From Vibrio cyclitrophicus (lineage in GTDB: Bacteria > Pseudomonadota > Gammaproteobacteria > Enterobacterales > Vibrionaceae): 64,000 nt of DNA. The position numbers and the translations under genes are program-made. The notes below the pieces were generated by a model. That model did no database searches and was not told where the DNA came from. It worked only from the letters and a program-made list of their open reading frames with translations. The stretch is from assembly GCA_023206055.1 (NCBI GenBank), contig CP065367.1, forward strand, positions 930,001-994,000, read 5' to 3'. Below are positions 37,005 to 46,358 of this stretch, piece after piece (the stretch's first letter is position 1; each line of letters opens with the position of its first letter).

Positions 37005-38852
37005 ATGACTGCAACGAACTATCTCAACCAATTAAATCAAGATTATCTTGCGACTCACAAAGCAAAAGAAGACTTCTTTTGGGATACTTACATGGGAATA
37101 AGTGATGACCACGATGGGTCAACATTTGCACAAACCCAGTGGACTGAGTTTCTTAGTTCTGCCGAGAAAATTACTGCTATCGAAGCCCAGCTTTCTGCTA
37201 TCGATGAGATTCAAGACCCCCAAGAAAAAGAGAGTACGCTAACAGGATTGAATGGTTGGCTAGCAACCTTTAAATCTCACGCGATTGAATCTCAACAATC
37301 TCAGAAACTGAAAGCTGACCTCATCAAATTCGAAGCGGAAATGTTTGAGAAAAAACAAAATCACATAATGACTTACGTCAATGAGGCGGGTGAAGAAACA
37401 GAAGGCTCGTTGCCCGTTCTAGGTTCAACAGTTAGAACCAATAGTACTGAAAAGGTCAGGCTTTCTGCACACCAAACATTGCTCGACTTAGAACAGTGGT
37501 TGCTGGTGAATGGTTTCATTGAGCTAATCAAAAAGCGTAATCAATTTGCTCAATCACTGGGTTTTAAAACCTTTTTTGATTACTCAGTGGTGAAAACCGA
37601 ACAGATGACGACAGAGCAACTGTTTACGATCCTGGACGACTTCGAAGCACGTACGCGTGATAGCCATAAGCAAAGCCTAGTCAATTTGACAGAGCAGAAA
37701 GGAGAGAATGCACTTCAAGCCCACAACTTTACCTACTCTTTTGCAGGTGACGTTATGAATGATCTCGATCCTTATGTTCCATTCTCAAAGTCCCTTCGAC
37801 GCTGGATTGAATCTTTTGGCCGCCTCAACATAGAATACTCTCAAGCTACATTAAAATTGGATCTGCTTGATCGCAAAGGTAAGTACCCTAATGGCTTCTG
37901 CCATGGACCTATCCCTTCTTTCTACGATCAAGACACTTGGGTAGCCGCTCAAGTTAACTTCACAAGCAACGCAAAGCCCGATCAAGTTGGCAGCGGTTAT
38001 GATGGCATCAATACACTATTTCACGAAGGTGGTCACGCTGCGCACTTTGCTAACGTAAAAATGAATGCACCGTGTTTCTCTCAAGAGTTTGCACCAACCT
38101 CGATGGCTTATGCCGAAACACAATCCATGTTTTGTGACAGCTTGTTGAATGACGCCGATTGGCTCAAACAATACGCGATCAATGCAGATGGCCAAGCAGT
38201 ACCAGATGAGTTAATCAAAGCAATCATCGATAACAAACAACCCTTCAGAGCTTATCAAGAACGCAGCATTTTAGTAGTTCCGTATTTCGAGCGAGCACTT
38301 TACGAATTGGCGGATGAAGATCTGACACCTGAAAAAATTACAGCTCTTGCTCGTAGCAGTGAGAAAAAGATTCTTGGATTGGCTTGTAGCCCTCGCCCAT
38401 TAATGGCGATCCCGCACCTATTGTCGGATGAAGCCTCTTGCGCGTATCAAGGTTACCTGTTGGCTCATATGGCGGTGTATCAAACTCGTGCGTATTTCAC
38501 CGACAAGTTTGGATACTTAACGGATAACCCAGAGATCGGGCCTTTGCTAGCTAAGCACTATTGGCACCAAGGAAATAGCGTGGATCATAATGGGACAATC
38601 GAAAACCTGACAGGGGAAGGTTTTAATGCCAAATACCTCGCTGACGAGTGCAACTTATCGCCAGATGAAGCTTGGGGTATTGAGGAGCAAAAAATCAAAC
38701 AACTGTCGACAAGAGAGCGTGCGCCAGTTGCTGATTTGAATGCGAAGATATCGATCGTTGATGGGACAAGCGAGTTAACGAATAATGACAAATCAAACCA
38801 TCAGATGTGTGATGAGTTTGAGCAATTCATCGTTGGGCAATACGGGCGATAA
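37005..38852 (+). CDS. M3-family metallopeptidase (oligopeptidase)
   Basis: The ATG at 37005 (MTATNYLNQLNQDYLATHKA) was chosen over an upstream in-frame codon because AAGGAA lies just before it and homology to M3 proteins begins there. The product has 615 residues. The zinc site H340-E-G-G-H344 is in NTLFHEGGHAAHF, and the third ligand should be the glutamate of a downstream SMAYAETQS-type motif. Such enzymes cleave short peptides in the cytoplasm. There is no signal peptide. It is divergent from the adhesin operon; I see no reason beyond position to tie it to adhesin processing. Confidence 0.88.
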   Translation: MTATNYLNQLNQDYLATHKAKEDFFWDTYMGISDDHDGSTFAQTQWTEFLSSAEKITAIEAQLSAIDEIQDPQEKESTLTGLNGWLATFKSHAIESQQSQKLKADLIKFEAEMFEKKQNHIMTYVNEAGEETEGSLPVLGSTVRTNSTEKVRLSAHQTLLDLEQWLLVNGFIELIKKRNQFAQSLGFKTFFDYSVVKTEQMTTEQLFTILDDFEARTRDSHKQSLVNLTEQKGENALQAHNFTYSFAGDVMNDLDPYVPFSKSLRRWIESFGRLNIEYSQATLKLDLLDRKGKYPNGFCHGPIPSFYDQDTWVAAQVNFTSNAKPDQVGSGYDGINTLFHEGGHAAHFANVKMNAPCFSQEFAPTSMAYAETQSMFCDSLLNDADWLKQYAINADGQAVPDELIKAIIDNKQPFRAYQERSILVVPYFERALYELADEDLTPEKITALARSSEKKILGLACSPRPLMAIPHLLSDEASCAYQGYLLAHMAVYQTRAYFTDKFGYLTDNPEIGPLLAKHYWHQGNSVDHNGTIENLTGEGFNAKYLADECNLSPDEAWGIEEQKIKQLSTRERAPVADLNAKISIVDGTSELTNNDKSNHQMCDEFEQFIVGQYGR

Positions 38853-38925
38853 CTACGACCGATAACAACAGTTGATAGATTGTGTTTGAGCCTCTGTAGC
38901 CAAGGTTTAGCCAAAACTAAAACGA

Positions 38926-38954
38926 AAAAAGGACGATAGTTTATCGTCCTTTTT
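38926..38954. terminator. Terminator between convergent M3 peptidase and small gene
   Basis: AAAAAGGACGATA and TATCGTCCTTTTT are perfect 13-bp arms around a 3-nt loop, with T on one side and A on the other. It can act in both directions. Confidence 0.9.
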
Positions 38955-38970
38955 GTATTCAGCTTTGGCT

Positions 38971-39282
38971 CTATACCGTGACACATGTCGAGCGAATTTC
39001 AGTATCAAACTCAACATCAACAGAATCAGCACTTCGCAATGATTTTCGATGAATGCCAAATACTTGCCCCGTCAAAACAATATAAAACTTCTCTGTTTTG
39101 AGTAGATTCCAAGCTTCATCAAGAGATTCAGTATAAACCTTATTCTTGAGATCTTGTGGGCGAGTACCTGCGACTCTTCCATGTTTACGCGCCAATTCAA
39201 ATAATCCATTACGATTCGGTTTACACGTAAACAGGGTATCATTTCCATAAATAACACCCTTGGCTGTAATGCTTTTAATCAT
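38971..39282 (-). CDS. Uncharacterised protein of 103 residues
   Basis: The ATG at 39282 (MIKSITAKGVIYGNDTLFTC) was chosen because TGGAGA lies 8-13 bases upstream; a longer frame to 39333 lacks one. The protein is soluble and basic in the middle, with two cysteines (FTCK and STCV). It contains a well-spaced alternation of beta and helix, as in EAWNLLKTEKFYIVLTG. I do not recognise the family. Confidence 0.6.
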   Translation of the reverse strand: MIKSITAKGVIYGNDTLFTCKPNRNGLFELARKHGRVAGTRPQDLKNKVYTESLDEAWNLLKTEKFYIVLTGQVFGIHRKSLRSADSVDVEFDTEIRSTCVTV

Positions 39283-39374
39283 TACATTTCTCCAGATAAT
39301 AATTCCACTCGTAGCACTTGAGTGACATACCACATGCCGAACTGTGGATGCTTACACTGCAAAAAGAAGAGAGC

Positions 39375-39407
39375 ATGGTGTAACGACCGGGCAAGCTATT
39401 ACACCAT
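39375..39407. promoter_or_regulatory. Inverted repeat between the porin and the small gene
   Basis: ATGGTGTAA and TTACACCAT are 9-bp arms with a 15-nt loop. It lies upstream of the 103-residue gene and downstream of the porin, so it could act as an operator for the former or a 3' hairpin of the latter. Confidence 0.35.
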
Positions 39408-39430
39408 TATCATCAAATGTCTTATAAATT

Positions 39431-39452
39431 CTTAAACTCTCGCGAGTTCAAG
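39431..39452 (-). terminator. Hairpin just after the porin stop codon
   Basis: CTTAAACTC and GAGTTCAAG form a 9-bp stem with one mismatch and a TCGC loop, a few bases past the porin stop at 39456. The T-rich tail is weak. Confidence 0.4.
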
Positions 39453-39455
39453 TTC

Positions 39456-40487
39456 TTAGAAGTAGTAGTATGCAGCAGCGAATACGTGTGTTTCTTCGTC
39501 GTATTGCGTGTTACCAGTTGAACGTGCGCCTTCAATGTCTTGCTTGATATCGATACCCATGTCTGCGTTATCGGCAATACGGTACATAGCTGCGACGTTG
39601 ATGTACGAAGAGTCTACGTCTGATAGATTGTCTTCTTCGTTAGTATTGAAAGCGTAACCTGCTGCGATGGTCAGATCATCACTCAGTGAGTATCCACCAG
39701 AGAAGTAGAAACCAGTATTCTTCATTTCATCATCCTGATCGATCCAAGAGTTAAGACCTAACTTCATTGATCCCAACTTCATGCTACCGGTTACAGTGTA
39801 TACTTCGTAATCTTTCTCATCGTCACGAGCTTCGTAACCTGCGTATACACTAAATACTTCCTGCTCGATACCAACGTAACCGTTCACACCTTTGTCTGCG
39901 TCGTTATGATCGTCATCAGTCTCAAAGTAAGAGATTGCGTAAGCAATACCATTAGTTGCACCTTGGAATTTAACTACGTTGAATGCATCAGAAGCATCGC
40001 CAGCAGAAGCGCCAAACTCGTAAGTGTTATCGCCAGCGCCATCCACTTTGTCTAGTGCTGTGTCGTTTTCCCAACCGAATGAAGCGATACCGAAACCAGT
40101 ATCGAAACCTAGCCATGCTTTATCTACATCTGTTGCTGGACCAGTATCGATACCGTTTGTCCAACCAGCTGTTGCTGCGTCATTCGCAGATACGTTGTTG
40201 TCTGTCGTGTAGTTCACCATTAAGTCAGTTTCGAAGTAACCAACAATACGGTTGTTACGGTAGTTAACTGCAAGAGTAAGGCCTGTTGCCCAGTCATCGT
40301 AAAAAGCTTTAGAGCCAGTATCGTAGTAACCACCAACACCGAAAGAGCCAGATACTGAGAACTGATCTTTATGCATTGGGTTAAAAGCAAACATATCTTC
40401 GTTCTGGCTGTTTTGGCTGCTTGTGTTTACAGCAAAAGCTGAACTTGAAATGCTTGCAATCGCAAGTGCTACTAATGTCTTTTTCAT
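39456..40487 (-). CDS. Gram-negative porin-like outer-membrane protein
   Basis: The ATG at 40487 (MKKTLVALAIASISSSAFAV) was chosen because it starts a typical signal peptide cleaved after AFA; the frame also has a GTG three codons earlier. The mature protein is acidic, rich in alternating hydrophobic and polar residues that form beta strands, and ends in Phe (FAAAYYYF), the signal for the Bam complex. At 343 residues it has the size of a general porin. Substrate is unknown. It is about 157 bp downstream of the DUF3187 gene, which is on the same strand. Confidence 0.83.
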   Translation of the reverse strand: MKKTLVALAIASISSSAFAVNTSSQNSQNEDMFAFNPMHKDQFSVSGSFGVGGYYDTGSKAFYDDWATGLTLAVNYRNNRIVGYFETDLMVNYTTDNNVSANDAATAGWTNGIDTGPATDVDKAWLGFDTGFGIASFGWENDTALDKVDGAGDNTYEFGASAGDASDAFNVVKFQGATNGIAYAISYFETDDDHNDADKGVNGYVGIEQEVFSVYAGYEARDDEKDYEVYTVTGSMKLGSMKLGLNSWIDQDDEMKNTGFYFSGGYSLSDDLTIAAGYAFNTNEEDNLSDVDSSYINVAAMYRIADNADMGIDIKQDIEGARSTGNTQYDEETHVFAAAYYYF

Positions 40488-40644
40488 GATAACCACTACC
40501 TGTATATATTGATTCGGCCTTGTTAGTCCGGCCTTTTGGAGTGGCGCTATTGTTCAAAAAATTACGTTATTGATATACCGTAAATTTACTCAAATTTTAT
40601 AGCCATGATGAATTAAATTACATAATGATATGTTGATATGGCTT

Positions 40645-41661
40645 TTATATTGAGAAACGCAAGCCAATCGTAAACCCGATGTCAGTACTGTTGTCCATGT
40701 TACGAATGTTTTCAATCATCAAGGCTTCGATGGCGAATTGGTTAAAACGATATCGATAACCCACAACTACTTCATTGGAAGGTTCTGAGAAATCGGGTTC
40801 ATCCTTTGCCCACCCTTGATAATTTAAAGACTCAAGTAACAAACTGTGCCGAGCGTTAAATACATACTCATACCCCACCGCCCAACTAGCGCTTACATTT
40901 TCAAAACTTAAGCCTTCTAAACCAACTAAGTAGTCATCACCGTTACGGTGAACCAAGCCTACCGTAGAAAAAAAGTTATGCCTTGATGTGATATAGCTGT
41001 AATTGAGTTGAACGCCTTGTTCGAAGCTTGTTCTGGCAAATTGCCCGCTTCTTACGTTGTTGTAAAACAAAGAGCCACCAGCAGAGAGCGACATTGGCCC
41101 CCTAGAATAAAGCAGAATCTCATTGTAGAACGTCAGTGCGTTGGTTAAATCATCACCTTCAAAACCAGACACATGCACACCTGCATTATGAAAATCCATG
41201 GTGAACTGATCTTCAGCCACTTGATCGCGACCATTCTGGCCAATGCGAAACAGGTCATGAAACCCCATCACAAAATTGTCTAAACCATTATTTTTTGCAG
41301 TCAAAACTCGGTAATCCAGCTCGGATTTCCAGACAGGAGAAGCTTGCCACTGAACAGCAATATTTGACTGGTTCTGATAGTAATCGAGCGAATAGGCACT
41401 CGTGTGCGCCCAAATACTAGCCTGAGTATAAGAGGACTTGAATTCAACGGTTCCCGCTCGATTGGGTTGAGCAGAACGAAGTTGTGTTGAAAGTACATTT
41501 GAATGAATGGGTGATTGAGCATACACAAACATTGGAGAATTATTTGCGTGTGTAGTCGGATGAAAAAAGCTCAACATCGAGACTGAAATAGGCAGTAATG
41601 TCCTTAAACTTATCACAGTGTTTACTCGGCTATAGAAATGCCCGATCTTATTAAAAAACAC
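40645..41661 (-). CDS. DUF3187-type outer-membrane protein
   Basis: The product has 338 residues, with an N-terminal signal-like region (hydrophobic to about residue 38, ending THA). The remainder is a beta-barrel-like pattern typical of DUF3187: MGFHDLFRIGQNGRDQVAED, then many alternating strands, ending in FTIGLRFSI. Proteins of this family are found in the outer membrane of marine gammaproteobacteria; the function is not known. Its start is 174 bp from the divergent LuxR-type regulator, which may control it. Confidence 0.75.
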   Translation of the reverse strand: MFFNKIGHFYSRVNTVISLRTLLPISVSMLSFFHPTTHANNSPMFVYAQSPIHSNVLSTQLRSAQPNRAGTVEFKSSYTQASIWAHTSAYSLDYYQNQSNIAVQWQASPVWKSELDYRVLTAKNNGLDNFVMGFHDLFRIGQNGRDQVAEDQFTMDFHNAGVHVSGFEGDDLTNALTFYNEILLYSRGPMSLSAGGSLFYNNVRSGQFARTSFEQGVQLNYSYITSRHNFFSTVGLVHRNGDDYLVGLEGLSFENVSASWAVGYEYVFNARHSLLLESLNYQGWAKDEPDFSEPSNEVVVGYRYRFNQFAIEALMIENIRNMDNSTDIGFTIGLRFSI

Positions 41662-41835
41662 CGTTCAATTGATGCAGTATATGTACTGCTTATCACTCAA
41701 CGTTATAGAACTAAGAGTTATAAAAAACTTTAGATTAGAACCTATGATATATATAATAATCTTATCTTGCACTGAGCTACTCGAACGAATATCTTTTGTG
41801 CATTGACCAAATGAATGTATCTATAAAGGAAAAAT

Positions 41836-42630
41836 GTGTCTGCTTTAAACCTTAGTTTTGAACAACTGTTAATGAAACAATCGACATCTCTCATTAATAG
41901 CGATCCAAAAAACTTTCAAACAACTTGGTCAGAAGCAAGCTTTGATGTACTCGATTGGTTTGGGATTGATCGTTTAACACTTTACCCCAATTCAATGGTC
42001 TTACTTGAAGAAGGAAAAACGTGCTCAGTTTCCAAAGCACACATACCTCCTGTTGATATAAAGAGTATGGTCGGTGGTAACTACCTTGATTACCTCAAAC
42101 TTTTAAAAACCAATGAAACTTATCTCGCTTTTACCAGCAACGAACTCGTTTCAAGCAAAAACTACGTGTTAAAGAAGCTCTATAAAGAAGGGGGAAGGTG
42201 GCACTGCATCATTCCTTTGCAGCTGTTTAACCAACGCTGGGGTGCATTGTCTTTTACTAACTTTCACGACAACGACACCACCTTCGCTCTTGAAGACATC
42301 CAACGCTTAAAGTTAGTCTGTGAACTTTGGCTCTGTTATTGGCAACATTCAACGTTAGCCAGAACACTCAAACAAAACGAAAACTTATTAGAAGATGACA
42401 GTGAGAAGCTATTGTTACTCACCAAAAAACAAACCAAGGTTCTGGCGCTAATTGCTCAAGGCTTTAGTGCAAAAGAGTGTGCTGATAAGCTTCACTTAAG
42501 CTCGAGAACCATTGAGTCACACAAATACCGCATGTTAGGTTTGCTGAATCTAAACAGTCACAATGACCTTATTCAATTTGCCTTGCGCAATGGTTTAGGT
42601 ATTGCAGAGAACGTGCACACGACACGTTAA
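41836..42630 (+). CDS. LuxR-type regulator with GAF-like sensor domain
   Basis: The start is a GTG (MSALNLSFEQ) with AAGGA just upstream; the nearby ATG is in another frame and stops at once. The product has 264 residues. Residues 15-165 form a GAF/PAS-like sensor domain, and residues 195-255 a GerE/LuxR helix-turn-helix (LTKKQTKVLALIAQGFSAKE, then LSSRTIESHKYRML). It binds DNA in response to an unknown signal. It is divergent from the DUF3187 gene, a likely target. There is no phosphorylation receiver domain and no clear acyl-homoserine-lactone domain. Confidence 0.83.
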   Translation: MSALNLSFEQLLMKQSTSLINSDPKNFQTTWSEASFDVLDWFGIDRLTLYPNSMVLLEEGKTCSVSKAHIPPVDIKSMVGGNYLDYLKLLKTNETYLAFTSNELVSSKNYVLKKLYKEGGRWHCIIPLQLFNQRWGALSFTNFHDNDTTFALEDIQRLKLVCELWLCYWQHSTLARTLKQNENLLEDDSEKLLLLTKKQTKVLALIAQGFSAKECADKLHLSSRTIESHKYRMLGLLNLNSHNDLIQFALRNGLGIAENVHTTR

Positions 42631-42717
42631 AACAAGGTTTTCGGTGCCCTTCTTCTGTTTATATTTTAACGTTCGATGTTTCTTGATCTCAACTTTTCTT
42701 GAATTCAATTACGCGCG

Positions 42718-43551
42718 CTACTCATTGCCTTCACTTAGAGCAAATTTGATCTCGTCAGAAGAGAAACCCTTTCGACTTAACATCGCGTAAGCCTTTGAAC
42801 GTTCCTTGTGATCGTTAAGGTCATAGGATTTTTTCTGCAACTGTTCTAAACAAGAAGAATAAAAATCCAATTGCTCTTCGTTAATTAATCGGTCGATTAA
42901 CGATGACAACTCACTGGTGTCAATTTGTCGTTGTCTTAGCTCTTGCTGGATAGCGGTCAAGCCTTTGCCTTTACGAGCATACTTGAGCACTTCTTTTTCC
43001 AAATCCGCTTTCTCAGCTTTGATTTGGATATTACTCTTCAGTTCATGCGACTGCGTGTGCTGGTCAATCGCGACTTTTACCTGCTGATAACTAAAACCAC
43101 GCTTTTGCAGTGTCGCAACCAGCTTTTCACGGCTCATGGTAAAGCTGGTGTAATAGTGGTTGATTCGATCTATCAAGATGCTCTGCTCATCAATAGATTT
43201 TTCGAAGGACACCTTATGTATGGCATCAGAAATCACTGAATCCGTCAGGCCTTTCTTCTTCAGTTTTTCGACAATGTATCGAGAACCAAATTCACCAGAG
43301 AATGCTTGTTCCACGAATTGTTCTGCAAACACTTGGTCAGACTTGAGATACCCAAAGCCTTTCAGAGTACCCAAAATTTCATCGATCCATTCTTGATTGT
43401 CGGTTTTCACTTTCAGCTTTGCAATCAGCTCGCTTTCCGTCATATCCCTCTGGGTTAAATGCCACATCGCAGAGTTCATAACGCTTTCAATTCGTGTCGC
43501 TTTTCTTACCGTAGTATTTCTAGTATTCGTTTTTTGCTGTGAATCATCCAT
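42718..43551 (-). CDS. RecX-family protein, long form
   Basis: The product has 277 residues and is almost entirely helical, with repeated tri-helix units typical of RecX (SAMWHLTQRDMTESELIAKL, GFGYLKSDQVFAEQFVEQ, SRYIVEKLKKKGLTDSVISD and so on). RecX binds RecA filaments and stops strand exchange. E. coli RecX has 166 residues, so this form is about 110 residues longer, with additional C-terminal repeats. It is not next to a recA gene here, which suggests a second, stand-alone family member. Function is by family. Confidence 0.75.
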   Translation of the reverse strand: MDDSQQKTNTRNTTVRKATRIESVMNSAMWHLTQRDMTESELIAKLKVKTDNQEWIDEILGTLKGFGYLKSDQVFAEQFVEQAFSGEFGSRYIVEKLKKKGLTDSVISDAIHKVSFEKSIDEQSILIDRINHYYTSFTMSREKLVATLQKRGFSYQQVKVAIDQHTQSHELKSNIQIKAEKADLEKEVLKYARKGKGLTAIQQELRQRQIDTSELSSLIDRLINEEQLDFYSSCLEQLQKKSYDLNDHKERSKAYAMLSRKGFSSDEIKFALSEGNE

Positions 43552-43639
43552 TCGATTTCAACTGTCCAAACTGAGCCTGCCCCATCATAACGTAATTCTA
43601 AGATGGTTGAAGTGAGATAAAAGAATGAAGCTCAATATA

Positions 43640-43814
43640 ATACCAATCGTAGTAAATAACTGTTCACCCTAGCTGGTTAAAACGCTCGATAACGGCGTTA
43701 GAACTTTTGATTGTAGAATAACTACTTATCAAAACTTCTCGTCGAAAAGAGCAGCCTTGTTCTCAAGCCTTTTTCCTGCGCTATTTCTGATCACTTACTT
43801 ACTGTGATTGGTAT
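43640..43814. mobile_element. 175-bp MITE-like element with 20-bp inverted ends
   Basis: The left end ATACCAATCGTAGTAAATAA and the complement of the right end ATACCAATCACAGTAAGTAA agree at 17 of 20 positions. The inside has no gene and is read through with stops. I recall the same ATACCAATC...GATTGGTAT element between genes in other Vibrio genomes, so it is probably a dispersed non-autonomous element. I do not see a clear target duplication. Confidence 0.6.
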
Positions 43815-43906
43815 AAACTGACAGCAAATAAAATGGACGCTTATTCAGCGTCCATTTAATTTCACTTTAAGAAGTCGACGATACGCCGAACTTAGTTCTC
43901 TCCGGA

Positions 43907-45511
43907 TTAGCTCTCTTCGTGGTTGTAAACATGCACATCACGTTGAGGGAATGGAATAGTGATGCCTTCTTCATCGAAGCGTTTCTTCACGGTTTCCGTC
44001 ACATCCCAATACACATCCCAGTAATCGTCTGTTTTAACCCAAGGTCTTACCACGAAATCGACAGATGACGTATTCAAGGTATGAAGCTTGATCATATGTT
44101 CTGGCTTTTTAAGTACTAGAGGGTGCGCAATGATGATGTCGTTTAATACCGCTTTCGCTTTATCGATGTCATCGGAATAACCAATGCCAAACACCATGTC
44201 CACACGTCTCACACGCTCTGCTGTGATGTTGTTAATAACGTCACCCCAAATCTTGTTGTTCGGGATCACCAAGCGTTGGTTATCGATGGTTTGAATGGTC
44301 GTCGACACTAAGCTCATATCTTTTACTGTGCCTTGAACGCCGGCCACTTTAACCATGTCGCCCACATCATAAGGACGATAGATCAAGATCATCAAACCTG
44401 ACGCAAAGTTAGATAGTGTGTCTTGCAATGCGAAACCAATAATGACACCCGCAACACCGAAACCGGTTAATAGTGGCGCTAACTCAATCCCAATTTGAGA
44501 CAGAGCGATAAGCAAACCAATAAACACGACCGCTTTAGATGCGATGGATACGAAGAACTCCTGCATCAATACGCTAAAGTCCATTTTAGAGTGCGAGACA
44601 CTCTTACGAACAGTCTTACGAGCCACGTTAGCAATGAGGCGAGTTACGTATAAAATACCGAGAAACAGAGCGAGTTTAACGATAAATGAAGGCGTGTTGT
44701 CAAACGCCCATGAACTGAACGATCGAAGCCAGCTATCCAATAGATCCAGTGCAACATCGACATCCAACACATCGGCGTTAATGTCCCCAGTAGTCGCTAA
44801 TAGAATGCGCTTATACGAAGTGACATCCACACCAAACGGGGCCATCATAGAGATACTTGTCTCTAGGCTGGCAACCATTACACTGGTTCGTTCGCTGAAA
44901 CGTATTAACTCAGTTTTTATTGTCGCCTTTTCGTCTTCACTAACAAAAGACAAGCGACGCTCTAGATCTTGACGCTGCGTGTCGGTATACAGGATCGCAT
45001 TGGTCAGATATTGAGAACGAGAAACCAATGCGGTTTTTAACTGACTTTCCGCAGCCGATACATCAACGCCTCGATCTTTTGACCAACTTAAGGTTTTAGA
45101 GAGTTGCTGATAGTAATCATCCATCATTCCGATACGTTTTTGAATCAACAATTCAAGACGCTTTTTTGAATCCCCCTCAGCCGAACGGTTGTCTTTGCTC
45201 ATAGAGACAATTTTAACTTCGTTCAATGACAGTAAATGTTGTAAAAGCTCTACCTGTTGGGCAAGAACAGCGTCTAAGCCTTCCTTCTTATCGGATGATA
45301 ATTGGGAGGAAATCTCTTTACGTAGTGCTTGGTTCTTTCGTCTTAATATATCTTCTAGAAACGGCTTCTCAGCATCGTGCGCTGTTTCTAATGTTGTTAG
45401 GTCCAGCATTAGCTGGTCTTGTACTTCTGCTATTTTATCGACACTTTGTGCAAAACTCCCTGATGCAACAAACGCCAACATTAAAAATAGACAACGCCAA
45501 ACCTTTATCAT
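43907..45511 (-). CDS. MscS-family mechanosensitive channel with long N-terminus
   Basis: The product has 534 residues. A signal peptide (MIKVWRCLFLMLAFVASGSF) leads to a periplasmic coiled-coil domain (about 25-240). Then come several membrane helices between about 260 and 370, with the pore helix in LLTGFGVAGVIIGFALQDTL. The cytoplasmic MscS beta domain follows (YDVGDMVKVAGVQGTVKDMS, LVIPNNKIWGD). The final helical part ends before the stop. It protects against osmotic downshock by family. AGGAA precedes the ATG. Confidence 0.9.
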   Translation of the reverse strand: MIKVWRCLFLMLAFVASGSFAQSVDKIAEVQDQLMLDLTTLETAHDAEKPFLEDILRRKNQALRKEISSQLSSDKKEGLDAVLAQQVELLQHLLSLNEVKIVSMSKDNRSAEGDSKKRLELLIQKRIGMMDDYYQQLSKTLSWSKDRGVDVSAAESQLKTALVSRSQYLTNAILYTDTQRQDLERRLSFVSEDEKATIKTELIRFSERTSVMVASLETSISMMAPFGVDVTSYKRILLATTGDINADVLDVDVALDLLDSWLRSFSSWAFDNTPSFIVKLALFLGILYVTRLIANVARKTVRKSVSHSKMDFSVLMQEFFVSIASKAVVFIGLLIALSQIGIELAPLLTGFGVAGVIIGFALQDTLSNFASGLMILIYRPYDVGDMVKVAGVQGTVKDMSLVSTTIQTIDNQRLVIPNNKIWGDVINNITAERVRRVDMVFGIGYSDDIDKAKAVLNDIIIAHPLVLKKPEHMIKLHTLNTSSVDFVVRPWVKTDDYWDVYWDVTETVKKRFDEEGITIPFPQRDVHVYNHEES

Positions 45512-45763
45512 GTTAATTCCTATGAATGTCTAAATTGACCCCTTAAATAGTAGTAAAAAGAATATGGATAACAAGCATTTAAACGTATGTTGTGTTAAAA
45601 ATTCGCAAAATATCAGTACGTATCTAATATTTGAGAGTTCCAATCCCCTCTTATGATCTGTAGAGTACGCAACCAACAAAGAACAACAGCCAATATCGTC
45701 ACTTAAGCACATGCACAAAAACGCCTTAAATCCGATGTTAGCTAACAGCAAGAGAGTATAGAA

Positions 45764-46012
45764 ATGAACAACGAACTTGATATTATCGAATCCTTAGAAG
45801 AACTAGAAAAGTTCCTAATCTCAGTGGAAGCTGGCGGTTTAGGCCTTGAAGGCGTTGAAGGTGTAGGCATGGCAACCAATAATTCAGATGGTCGTCACTT
45901 CGTTGCTGTATTCAACAGCAGCCACAAAGTTCTGCTTGCTCGCTGGATCACCAAAGAAGTGTTTGATAACGGTAAAGATTTAGTACGTAACGGCCCTCGC
46001 CGCACTCACTAA
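45764..46012 (+). CDS. Conserved small acidic protein of 82 residues
   Basis: The product starts MNNELDIIESLEELEKFLIS. It is acidic in the first half and has a compact Gly-rich centre (EGVEGVGMATNNSDGRHFVA), with a basic end (RNGPRRTH). No membrane helix and no cysteine are seen. Coding is supported by a good frame, a terminator right after the stop, and a plausible start. I do not recognise the family. Confidence 0.65.
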   Translation: MNNELDIIESLEELEKFLISVEAGGLGLEGVEGVGMATNNSDGRHFVAVFNSSHKVLLARWITKEVFDNGKDLVRNGPRRTH

Positions 46013-46037
46013 GCCTTTCCTAAAGCACCAATGATTA

Positions 46038-46076
46038 AAGTCCAACACGTTCATATAAGATCTGTTGGGCTTTTTT
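46038..46076 (+). terminator. Intrinsic terminator after the 82-residue gene
   Basis: AAGTCCAACA and TGTTGGGCTT pair with one G-T wobble over a 15-nt loop, followed by TTTTTT. The remaining bases to 46358 show no further feature except promoter-like AT-rich sequence. Confidence 0.75.
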
Positions 46077-46358
46077 GTATCACCTCATCGCGAATAAACC
46101 ACTCGATACAGAATAAATTAGCGATAACTTTCAGTTGTTGTGAACTTTAGCTACAGCTCAATGTCGTATTCGCATGAGTTGGGGGTTATGCGTCGTTTAT
46201 CGTGTATCTGCAGTTTCCCGCGTTTATATAGTTTCTCTAGTTTATACATGGTTTCACTTTAACAATTTTATGACTTGTGGCGCGAAGAGAACTTATCTAA
46301 GCTAGCCACAATTCAATGAGCTCGCTTTAACGACTAACAGATTTGATTACTGACTAAT

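Noticed and set aside
45226..45516. Plus-strand frame of 96 codons with hydrophobic stretches
   Set aside because: Lies inside the MscS-family gene (43907-45511), which has a complete domain set and a ribosome binding site on the other strand.
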